Source: Larus michahellis
Taxonomy: Eukaryota; Chordata; Aves; Charadriiformes; Laridae
NCBI RefSeq assembly: GCF_964199755.1
Contig: NC_133901.1
Coordinates: 50,813,324-50,877,323 of the forward strand
DNA length: 64,000 bases
Direction: 5' to 3'
Shown here: positions 14,401 through 26,400 of the stretch, in pieces
Position numbering within the stretch: the stretch's first letter is position 1
Layout: every line of letters starts with the position of its first letter
Translations under genes and position numbers: made by a program
The notes under the pieces: generated by a model
What the model was told of the DNA's origin: nothing
The model's database searches: none
The model's input: only the letters and a program-made list of their open reading frames with translations

Positions 14401-17400
14401 ATCACCATGTGGCGGATGGGACACAAGAACTCACCCTCACCCTGGACTGCCCCTGACCTGCCTGAGGACACACAGGACTATGGAGGCATCTGGGTGGCTT
14501 TATGCCCCTGGTGCCTGGGATGTGCCCCAACTCAGCAGATGGAGGCGGCTCATCCTGGGCTGTCTGCCCATCTGTCTGCCTCTCTGACAGCTGGGAATTT
14601 CCCTGGAGTCCGGTTCCCCGGTTGCTGAGATGAGCGGGTCCCATGGTGGTAGGCATGTCCCTCTCTGGTGCATGGTGAGGAGGAAGCAGCCACCCCCACG
14701 GCGAGCTGCTGGCTGGCCGCGGGCATGGAGGTGACAGCTGATGCAGCTGTGGGGCTTTCACAGGCTGGGCTTCAGCATTGCCGAGCATGGCCTGGCGTGA
14801 GCGGGACGAAAGGGAGGAAGGGGCCATTGTTTTCCCAGATAATTCCCCATGACGCAGCCTGCAGCCGGTGTGGTAGGAAATGCTGATCCGTTTCCTGCCC
14901 CAGCGCAGGGACGTTTTTCCCCGTCCCTGCAGCCTGGCACCATGGCTGTGGCTGGTGGCTCCCTGCCAGGAGGGCTGGGGTGATGGCAGAAGCCCTTGGC
15001 ACTGCAGCGTCTGCAGTGCATGGCAGGGTCCCCGCCTGTCCCCAGAGAGGGCTGCTACCACCAACAGCCAGTGCCCAGAAAATCCATCTGGCAGGAGATC
15101 TGCGTATTTGACCCGATACTGGGGTCCTACAAACCTTGTTTTGGGATTGGGAAGTAGCTTTTCCCTGGGATGGGGGGATTTGCACTTGTGTGTGGAGGGT
15201 TTGGGAGCATGTGGGATCATGCTCTAAGGCCACTTGGAGCTTATTCATATAAAGAAGGTATTTTCAGGTAGGGAGGAGGCTGTTGGAGAAACAGCTCCTC
15301 TGGCAGTGGCTCCCTGAGTGGCCCTGATCCTGTTGGAAGTCAGCTTCTGCCCAGAGAGGGACTTTCAGAAGATCGATCAATTGAACTCTGTAAACTGGAA
15401 GTGGATTAGTGGAACTGCAACGATCCTCTTTGTGCTCAACCGTTGTCTTCTGGTTTACAGCTTCCTCATGTTATATGGCTTATTTTTCTCCTTGAAAGTC
15501 TGCTTCATTTTGAAAGTGAAGCAAGATGAGACCTCCGAGTTAAGAAGCAGAGAAGTTTGTGCAGTTGCTAATCTATTTTAGCCTGGGCTAGCCACTCCCC
15601 CAGGCATACCTCAGCGAAGGCAGGAGGCTGTTATCTGTGCAGACAAAGTGTTTGAACTATCACAGAATCAGTTTATAGTGGTAAAATACTGCTTTTGAAT
15701 ATCCTACCCAGAGGCTTGGAAGCTTCCATACCCCAGCTTCAGACTGAGATAACCGCTGTCGTTAACCCCGCTCACTGCCGACTGCAGCCCAACTGCAGAC
15801 AGGGCTGGTGTCGGGGGACTGAGGCAGTGCCATGGCTTCATGGCTTGCAGGAAGGGTGAGGTGAGCACTTCTGGATCTGCCTGTGGATGCCAACTGAAGA
15901 TGTCTCTGAAAAGATCTAATACTAGTCACACTCCTCTGTACTACCGACAAAGAAAGAACGGGTCACGCTCTGTCTGAATAAGACCATGTCCTTGTGTCTG
16001 ACTGCCAGCTCTTCCTTTGCAAACAGACTGTTGCTTACGGCTCTTGCAGTCTATGCCCCAGCCAGGGATGCTGTTTAATGCGGCTTGCCCCCTCTTCCTT
16101 GTGTTGGGCCTGGGAACGCCACGGCCTTAGAGATGCTGAAACCCCAAGCATCTCAACTGCATAAACCAGGCACTGCCCCTGCACATGTACACAGTATAGC
16201 AGTGGTTTTGTGCTGCCATTTTTCACTTGCCTGCTGGTGGACAGGTTTTTGTGAGTGTCATATTTTGGGTTTTTTTTTCCAGTATTAAGTCAGAGACTCT
16301 CACATAAACACAGGATTCCAGGAGCTGGGGCTTTAACAAAACTGCTGCATGACACAAGGTCTAGGTGGCAGTTCTGGCAAATCCCTAAATAAATACACTT
16401 GACAGTGAGAACGCGTTGTCTTTTGATCGCTACATGAAAGCACTTGTTCTTTGTAAATTCCTTCTACAGCTCAAGCAGAAAGAGCAGTACGGCATGACAG
16501 AAAGTGCTGGAGAATTTGGATTATCCAAATGCCCTTTATATTGTTACTGCTCTTGTAATACTTGACTATAGACTTTCAGGTTATACACCTTCCATGCTGT
16601 TCTCCAGATGGGATTCTTCTAATCTAATCTTCAGACACCACCTTCTGCATTGATATCTCTATTTAACCTGCTATAAAATCCCTTATAGTCAGTGGACTTC
16701 ATCCACATGAAAGCTACTACAGATGTCCTGACACTTTTGAAAGCTTAATCTATGGTTTTGGATGTTATTACACAGCAGAACACCTACCTGGTGGACAAAA
16801 GTGGGCCAGAGTCTCCTATGTGGATTCTGTGCCTGAGCGTGTGTTACAGTTCTTCTCGGAGTCAAGGTACTAATGTGATTTCAGTCTCTTTCTTCCATCT
16901 GTGTGTCTATTTTCTCAGCACTTGTAGGAGCTTAAACATCCTTGAGGCTTCTATCACTGTCGAACTGATTTCGACTTGGCTGACAGATTCAAAAGTCTTT
17001 GGTGGGGGTGGGAATGTGCCCACATGCATGTGGAATATGTAATTGACACGCCTTACTTACTTAGGAAACCAGAATTTTTAAAAAAATGCCCCGAATTACT
17101 TCCCTTTTTCTAATTCTTGGTTAATGCTTCAATGTTTCCTCAATACAGATTGTGACATGATTAAACTTTGAACCTACTTGACCCGACAGTATAACCCCTG
17201 TAGCCTAAAACTTCTGCCTCTGTCTTTCATTAAACCAACTATTTCTATGCATGTCTGAAACTCTCTCCTACTCACGGCCTCCAAATGGTGGGCTAACATG
17301 TGTGTTTAATGCTGATATAAGATCACTGATACTTTTCCCTATGGTGTGATATACAGGCTGAAGTAATGATTGTTTTTGCTAAAATCCACAGTTTCTGCCA

Positions 17401-20400
17401 TGGGAAAGACTATTTTTATGAGCGCTGTTATGTGCTTTGAATGAGATTGTAACAAAGGGAGATTAGCTAATTACTCCAGGGTCTTTCTTCCTTTGGTGTG
17501 TGGGAAAGCTTCATGGCTGATTTCCATACGCATCGGCCAGAAAACCGTGGGAGAGCAGTCCAGCCGCCCCACACCTGAAGGTCTTGAGCTGCCCCACTGA
17601 TTTCAAATGGCTCTTAACTCTTGAGTGCGTTTGGATCCACACCGCTCTTCTCTGAGGGATCCTATGCTGTGCTCAATGCTATAAATAGCACTTGAGTGCC
17701 ATGAAGCGAGATGACTCCCATCTGTCAGTCTGGGAACGCTAGCCAACTGCCTAAGGAAATCTGGGGACATAAAAGTGATTTAAAGAAAAATCTGTAGGGG
17801 AATTTAGTCATCCTTGTTTCTAGTGAGTGTTTATCCTGTAACTATAGCTCTATACAGCAAATGCCGTGAGGTGTTCAAAGGGCAATGACGGCTCACTTCG
17901 TTACTGTAGAAGTCAGTGCCTGTATGGAGTGGGAGGAGGAACCGGTTGTGTTAATTAGAGCTGGGAACCATGGGCCCAGCGTGTTAAGAAGGGCCCTGTT
18001 TCATCCTCTGCCACTGGGTGTTAGCCCTGTAGTGAAGCCAATCCCAATCTCTACAGCTGGCTGAAACATTTCAAAATGCACATTTTGGTGCCATCTTTTT
18101 GCCCTGGATGTTTCACCTGCCTCTGTGAATGTTAGTCCTTTCTTCTGCCTGCTCTAGTGAGGCCCCATTGGGCCCACTCCTTGCTTTGGTCAAGAACCTT
18201 CTTTGGGAAGAAATAAGCCCTGGATGTTGTTATCTCTGCCCCAAAGCGGGTAATTCGCAGCCTGCTGAACTAGTGATGGGGCTTAGAAATTTCCCTATTT
18301 TTGTTAGGGCTGCCTGGGATTCAGAGGAGTCTTACCTCAAGTGTTATGTAACTTGGATTTTGCCCCTTTCTTATTAAATTGTAACCAGTGTTTCTAAGTA
18401 TCAATAATACCTCTGGAAGCCTTCAGTTTGCAGCTAACCTAGAATGTCTGGGTGATACCTCATACTTCTGGGACTGAAGAGGTCTCTGGCATCTAGCTGG
18501 CACTGTCTGTGGATAGTCTTTTGTATTAACAAGGGTCATCTTCCCACCTTTATTGTGGGAATTTCTTGTCCAGAATGTCCAAAGTTTTTCATCAAAGATA
18601 GCTGTGAACCCCAGTCTTAGCTGAAGGAGCAGACATGCTCCACAGCATGTGTAGTAATGACAAAGCCCTTCTTTTTGGCTTGCCCTTAGCTAATGAAAGC
18701 CAAACTTTCAGATGTCATTGAAGAGTGCTCCTCTTTCTGCCCCTCGTCTTCACTTTTCCATGGAAATCAGCCCTGCTTTCAGGAATTGCAAGGAATGCTT
18801 AAAATGGGGAGTTCCCAAGTGTGTGGCAGCCTAAGTGAATAATTCTGTCAGTGTTTCTGAGCTCTTACATTCCCAGCACGTCAACTCTGAAATGTCCTGA
18901 AGGTCAGTCAGCCTGATACTATCCAGGACAGGGCCGGGGACCGTCATGACGTGTGGCGGACACTCATCGTCTTTGGTGGTTGTGGTCATGTGTTCCTCAG
19001 CTGACTCCACATGCAAAGGCCACCATTGCAGTGGCTGCTCACGCCAGGCTGCCCAGTCACATCCCACCTGCACGCCTGAGCACCTCTCATTTTTGCCTTT
19101 GCTCCTTTGCATGCAGGAAATAAGGCACATAGGAAGTGCACACAACCGGAGCGCGGTGCCCTTCACTGCTGCCACAGCTTCTGCCCCCAGAGTGATCACT
19201 GCTCAGTACAACAGCCCAGCAGGCCTCTACTCCTCAGAGAACATCCAGACCTTCAACAATGCCGTGGAGTCAAAGACATCACCTGGGGCCCCAGAGCCTA
19301 CCAAGCCGTAAGTACCTTCCTCACCTCTCCCTCCCTGCCCAGGCCCCCAGGGAAGGCTCCAGGAGACGTGAGCTCGCTGCGAGGGTACCTGTTTCTTAAC
19401 TCAGAAAAGCTCTCTTTCAGGACAAGGGAAGGAGCAGAGGCGTGAGCGTGGCTGTGGTTCCCCGGGGCAGGGCTCGGAGGAGTGGGGAATGTTCCCTGAG
19501 CTGCAGAAATTAAATTAATGCTGTTGTGTTTCTTTGTTTAGCAGAGACCGACGCAGTTTCCACGTGCGTTCAGCATGACATACCAGCCCGCTGGTCTGAA
19601 CAGGTGCCTGATAGCTTCTTATGAGCACTTTGTAAAGTTAGCGATTTGGGCTGGCATTGCGGGCAATACTGTGCAGGAAGGGTACCAGCTAGTGCAGGAA
19701 GCACAAACCCCTCCCCAGTTCCTAGCTGGCCTGGGATTCATAGACAGGCTCTGCCTATGTTTTGATCATTCTGTTTTTTATTATTGAACCTTGTTTTTCA
19801 TGGGAGTTTTAAACAGTAGCTGAAACATTCATCCTTGTGTGAGCAATTTTATGTATAGGATTGGAAAGCGCTCCAACCTTAAACAGGCCTGTTGATTTTT
19901 GTGGTTGCATCTGTGCTTCACCAAAGACATTACTTTATCCCAGAAGTCCAAGATTCTTCTTTTTTCATTGGAAACAATAAACCAGGTTGGCTAACTGTGT
20001 TGGTCAAGTTGCTTAACTGCTCTTAAGTCTCTGTATAGCAGTACCAAACTGCCTGGAAGACTTTAGCCACTTTTACAACAAAAGCTGCAAGACCAATGCT
20101 TTAGGTGATACTCGACGAAATTCCTGACTTGTGAATGGGGAGACAAATGTAACTTCAGCCTCTGCTTTTGCAGGGCACAAACACCTGAGATTGTGGGTTA
20201 ACACACAAGCCCGAAAACTTGCCCCTGACTGAAACCCGCTTCTCGCACTGGCAGCCCAGTCTGCAGCATGGGCCCTTCTAGGCAGAGTTACAGTGCTGCA
20301 GCTGGCAGACAGGTGACAGATACTTGTTCCTCATTTGCTTCTGGTAGACCTCAGCAGCCTCATTCAGGGGCTGAGCAAAGGCAGAGCAAGGACAAGGGAA

Positions 20401-23400
20401 ATCTGACTTTGTGTTAATCTGATGGGACGATTTGGCAGTCAAATACCATCTCTGGTCTAGTCTGGAGTCCCCTTCCGGTGAGAGCACTCCCTGGAAGCCG
20501 GGTATATTTGGCTGAAAATTTGAGGATGATCCCTTTTTCTTGCAGGGATCAGCAAAGAGATGGGTTTCTTGTAGTGGTGTGGCTCACTGTGCTCCTCCTA
20601 GCAGGAAGATCCATTGCCAGCCCTGCAACCTGTGGGGTACATGGCATCTCTTTAATGTTTCCCTTGCTGAAACACAGCAAGTTGCAAAGGAATGCTGGGG
20701 GAGGCTGTGAATGAGACTGTCAGTGCTAATACATTTTTGTTTACAGAGTCATCAAAAGCAAATGAATCACTGGCTTCACCCTGCTATTAAAAACCCACAG
20801 TGGTCTCCCAGTACACAAGTGTAGGTTCTCCCTTCGCACAACCTTTTAGTTGCCTTTGATTTCCAGCCTGGCTGTTTTGATGAGTTATTTGTACATGGTA
20901 AACCTTGCTATGGGGTTACCTGACGTTTTTCTGCATCCCCATCCTGCACCCAACAGATACACAGCCTGTCTGAATGCGGCAGACTGATCCTGCCACTGCA
21001 CGTGGTGACATGACAAGGGGACCCGGTCCACAGTCCATCCTTAGAGGGTGTGTGATGTAAATGTCTGTGGAACAGACAGAAACACCAGCAACCTTCTCTA
21101 CTGGCTTTGTTGCACAAAGCAGGCAGGAGGGGGGGCAGGAGCCCCACTGCTGAGCATGTCTGTTTTAGGATTGGAGGTGCGATTGTCCCTCGGTGGGACA
21201 CCCAGGCTAGCTTTGGGAAGAGCAGCAGTGAAGGTGGCATTCCATGGCTGGACAATGGGACTGTGACTGTGTGCTCAGGTAGATAGTTCATAGTGAAACC
21301 CCTGCTCCCATGTCTTCATTGCTGTTACAACCCCTGCATTCACTCATCAGTAGAGCGACTGCATTTTAGTTTTTGCGTGGACACACCTGGAGTGTGAGAC
21401 CAGAGCCACAGCATTAGCCAAAAGCCTTTAATGTCAAGTCACATATTCAGTGGTGAGTCCCTCTGGCACAAGGAACAGACAGTATTCTGCAACTGCTTTT
21501 ATCACTTGGTGGTTTTGGTTTAGCTCGTCATTAATTTATTCCTTCTTTCCTTTCTTCTTCCTCTGCATTTTTCCCTCAATTCCACAATGTAAAACCCAAA
21601 TGAACCCCCAAACAAACTCAACTCAAACTGCCCGTGTGAACACATGTCCCGTAGCCGCCCATCGCCGGCAAGCCCGATGCAGGCTCCCATCGCCTCCGTC
21701 TATAACCCCCTGCAGACGCAGACCTCCGAGCTGCCGCAGCGGAGGCACAGCACCTCCTCCGTCCCCAGCCAAGTCCGAGTGGGGCCGGAGCAGCTGAAGC
21801 ACGCAGCCCAGGTCTGCCCCAAGAGCCCCGTGGAAGTGGAGGTGCCAGGACTCAAAGTGCTGCACGTGCAGTTCAATTCTCCCCTGCAGCTCTATTCGCA
21901 GAGCAACATCATGGATTCCCTGCAGGGACAGATCTCTTCCATTAGCCCCGATTTCCCCAGGTAACCTGCCCACTGCCTCTGTGACCGGCTCGGTGCATCC
22001 GTTCATCCGCATCTCGGTGTCTACAAGTGCCTCGTCCCTGTCTGTGGCTCTCGGCGTTGGCCGGTCACAAGGAAACAGCATTTACATTTCACTTTTCCGA
22101 CATTAGTGCATGACTCTTCACAGGAGCTTTCTCTGCATTGTGTCTGTGTCCAATGCCCCAGGAAGCATCAAAACGTGATTGCAGCCTGTCAATGTGTCCG
22201 TTGCCCTCTGCGCACCTACGCAGCAGTGCCTTCACACCAGCTGGTGGCTTTCCTGGAGGAGCCACCTGCAGCAGGTGGATTTGCTGGGGGCAGGAGAGTG
22301 CTTTTTCCTGAAAGCTGGTGTTTCTCCCACACTGAATCAACTGTTGTGGTTTGCGACTGGAAGGTGCTGCTGCACGTGTCCTTGTGCTTTTCTTTCGCTG
22401 GTTGCAGGCTGGGCCATGGGTGTGCGCTGGGCGTGTTTCATTTCAGGCTGAAGCAGGTCCCCATGGGTCTCCAACTTTGTCTGATAACATGAGTTTGGAG
22501 CAGCCTGGGCAGGCACAAAGCACATGGAGGACCCAGTCCATGTTCCCACCCCTGCCCACTTGTCTGCACAGTTTGCTGCTCCTGGGGCTGCCTCTTTGCC
22601 CGTAGGAGCGGAGGATGCTTGACATGCTCTGAGGTCTGCAGGACCTGCAGAGAGCCTCAGCATCACAAGACCTGGCTGCCTTTGGTGTTTGCTTTGTGGC
22701 AGTTGGGAACCAGCTGGCCCGTGCCTCTAAATGACAGCCCATAGGGTTTTACAGGGAAAACTTAAGTACGAGATGGGAGAAGCAGTAAGCACGTTTAGCC
22801 ATCCCAAAGGAGGGCTCCAATCAAGGCTGAATTGTTTCAGAAGACGTGAACCTTCAGCAGAGTTACCCTGCTATGTGACCAAGCAGCTTGCAGGTGTATG
22901 ACCTGTGGTCCAGGGAGGCGGTCAGGGCCATGTCCTCGGTGGGACAGAGCAAAAGGGCACAGCCAGATCTCATAGCTCCTCGGCTGCTCACAGTCCCCTC
23001 ACCCGTGGACTCACATAGCCAAGCTTTGCCATATGCCAGCAGCCAAGTGGTAATTGGAGGCTGTGGATTTACTCCTGCCTCATTACTCAGTCTAGTTACT
23101 TGCTGTATGTCCCTGCTCTGGCTTGTAGTCGATACCATGCACGCCAGGAGCGGTCACCTCTGCTGTCTGGCTGTGCCAGTCCAGACAGCTGATAACACTC
23201 ACAAAGATGCCCCGGTATCAGCAATTGTTTCATTGCAAAAGCGAGTGCTCCAAGAACTGGGCCTTCCTCTAGCCCAGCTTTGAGATCCTTGTAAGCTTTA
23301 CAAAATGTGCTAGCATAAAATAGTAAAATTATATTAGTAAAGACTAAGCTGTGCTTTTCTGTAGGCACTGTGCAAGGCTGTGTCTTTCTGGGTTTTATTA

Positions 23401-26400
23401 CCATCTTCGTGACAGTTTTCAAAGCTCAATTTTACTCAGCATTGCAAGTTGCCCGTGGTAGAGGCAGTGAAATCCAGTAATGGTTGTATGAGTCTGAAAT
23501 CCAGTAAAGGTTGTTGGAGTTGTCCCCTACAAAATTTCTGTGTCGGGGAACTCCTGTGCAGGGAAAAGGATACCGGTTGCTGGTGATTGCTGCAGATAAA
23601 GTACCTGTGTAACAGGAGTGCCATAAATCAGCCAGCATACAGAGACTTGCTATCCTGCAGGCACGATTCCTGTGCCTGTGACCTTGCCTGTTCAAGAGAT
23701 GCATGTGCTTTTTGGTGTTTTGTTTTTTCTTTAAGCAGCATACCCTTCTGCCCTGACAAGTTGAGGTATTTCACTCTACTGCTACAAATTCTAGGATTTG
23801 TGGGGGTTTTTTTATAGTCTTTCGGAAGTCTTGTATATGCAAGTATATCTATAGGGTGCGTACCTGGGAGAGCTGATCTGTATGTTTTGCGCACTGTCAC
23901 AATGCATGGTTGAAATGTGGTGGCTTTGTTTGACTCCAGCGCTCCTTAAGATGATCTAGCCTTGGCGTTTTGAATGCATGTTAGTGAAACAGTATGCAAA
24001 CTGCCACGACAGGCTTCTTGCCTAATGTTTTTATGGGTGGATAGAGGGGTGGGAGTGTGTGAGTTTACATGAGATGAATGTAATGTGAAGCATGGATTCA
24101 TTTGGGAAAACCTAGGACATTTTCTGTGTAACGGAAGCCACATCATTATTTTCTTTCGGGTGAGAGGCTTCAGTAAATGAGATTCAGACTTCAAGGGTTC
24201 AGCTGCTTGCAAGTCTAATGTGCTTCCTGCTCCACTAAAAATTACTAAAGATGGAAACATTTTATGAAATTCTTTTTATGGAAATAGCATTTTATAACAC
24301 GTGCAATGATTTTACCTCTGATGCTTGAAGAGTTTATTATGTAGAGTAACTCCCAGATGACCCAATTGCACATTGGCACGGAAAGTATGCAGTTGCCTCC
24401 TCAAGAAGAAGATTTCCCTCTGCAATTTAGTCTGAACTTCAGGATGTTTATGTACTTTTCGGGCAATCACAGGGTACAGGGCCGGTGAAACCTAATAGAC
24501 CATTTACATTTATAAGGCTGCATTATGTAATTGAGCTGTCAGAGGAGACTTGCCAGTCATCTAATTTTTCCAGAGATGTTTTCTTCCAGCCACAGAATAC
24601 AAGGCAGGCAGGAACCCCCTGTGTCATTTAGTCCATCTCCTAGCCCAGCACCTGGTCGATTTAAACCATTGATTTGAATCATTCCCAGCAGGTATTTGAC
24701 CAGACTCTTTTTAAATCCTTTAGTATGGAGGTTGCTCACCTGTCCACGGCCATCTCCTCTGGTATTTTGCTGTCTGTCTGTTGGAAAGCTTTTCCCAATG
24801 GATAGTCTAAATCCTGCAGTTTTAACTCTGTAGTTTATCCTGGATAAACTGGATGTGGAGAACATCCTAGGTGTTGCCTCCAGCCTCTTTTGTTCTTTAT
24901 TTTCATAAAGACCATTCCGGTGGCACAATGACCACCCTTTCATCCACCCTGTGCTGTGAAAAGCTGCCCCTGAAGCACCTGGGGTTCTAGTCTGAGGGTG
25001 CAAGTTGCTCGTGACATGAGTGGCAGCAGCAGCGCCTCGGGAGGCAGCTGAAAGGAGGGCTTAGTCTTAGCAGGCAGAAATCCCCTCGGCCCTTGACCTG
25101 CTCGTTAACCTTAGTGAAATGTTGTAAGTGGGCTGTGGCTCAGAGTCTCCACCTAGAAAATGGAAATAATAACACTCACTTGAAAACCAAATTAAATTAT
25201 CGGCAATCAGAGGATCTTTTAGTTAGATCCTACAGCTGTTGCTTTGTGAAGGTGGTCTTTAGGACCAGTTCAAAGTGCACTTGCAAAGATTTCTTTTTAA
25301 TGGAATAAACTTTACTTAATTTGAGATTCACAGAGGTGGAGCAGTTGATGGTAGTTTATGCATGCAAGGAACATGCATGGATGGCACAGCTACCACGTGG
25401 GATTCCCATCCCAGCACATGAGTTACTTTCGTATTAACACAGCAGTGATTTCCTGGGGAGAAAGTTTTAGTTTCTGGCGTATAGAGTGATTGTGAAGCAG
25501 GGGGGACACTTGGGGACTGGCTGGAGGCCGTCGGCGAGAACCCGTTGACAGTGGCGTAGGCAGATAGCCCAGCGTGCTGATCCCACCCGGGCTGCAGCTG
25601 TCTTGTGCGAGCACATCCAGCACCTCCATGTTTTATGGCGTCCTGTTGTTTGTTTGTTTTGCACGTTCATTCTTCATTCATACAGTGCACTGTGAAAACT
25701 TTGCTAGAGGGACTGGCTTTAGTTTTCAGCCATTTAACAAGCGTGTTCTCTGTTCCTTCCTCAGTCTAGATCAGCATAACCAGCCCCCAGGCGGCATCGT
25801 CATAGACAGAGAATCTGAGGTTTACAAGATGCTCCAGGAGAATCAAGAGTCAAATGAGCCGCCCAGACAATCTGCTTCCTTCCTCGTGTTGCAAGAGATT
25901 TTGGAGTCAGAAGGTAAGCACTCACTGCACACCTAATCTGAGTGTGCTTTTCCCTTTTGCCATTCCTTGGGCTTTATATGGTGTTTAACATCTAAAACTT
26001 TATTTTCCATCCTTGGCTGGTAATTGTTCAAGGTAGTGTGTGTATATGGTTTCTACAGAAACAGACCGTTTCACTAACTTTACTTCTAAATTTCCTCTCC
26101 TCAATTAGTTTCAGTCTCTGTGGGCCCATATCATTGCTTACTCATTGAGTGCTCAAGAAATAAACCCCTACAATATTTAGTTATCAAGAAGGAATTTCAA
26201 AAGTTGCAAAAACTCTTCTTTACTTTCTAAAGTTTTGCCCCTTTAAGATAACATTCAGTGATTAAAGACTATATCTTGGATTCAAGACTTTGAATGGTAC
26301 CACAGGATAGGGCTCTTCAATGAGTCCTAAAGCTTCGGATCTTCATCCCTCTACAGAAGAAAAAGGATCCACTTCTGCAGCTGAATGTAAAAATATGGAA

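Larger units (their letters stand above)
8490..19116. other. PDLIM1 intron 3 (10.6 kb)
   Basis: Non-coding as far as can be seen. A (TTG)n and poly(T) stretch sits at 8904-8938, a G/T-rich stretch at 12580-12608, and a distinctly GC- and CpG-richer block at about 13.5-15.2 kb. The longest open frame in the window (272 codons, - strand, 14402-15220) lies in that block but resembles no protein family known to me and is compositionally random. Confidence 0.65.

Noticed and set aside
14402..15220. 272-codon open frame on the - strand
   Set aside because: Pro/Ser/Gly/His-rich composition without any family motif, in GC-rich intronic DNA with equally long frames on the other strand; probably chance.
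21716..21960. Shorter version of the PDLIM1 cassette starting after TGCAG at 21715
   Set aside because: It would enter in phase 0, but exon 4 ends in phase 2, so the reading frame would be lost.
23468..23514. Direct repeat TGAAATCCAGTAA..GGTTGT with period 27
   Set aside because: Only two imperfect copies; a minor local duplication without further structure.
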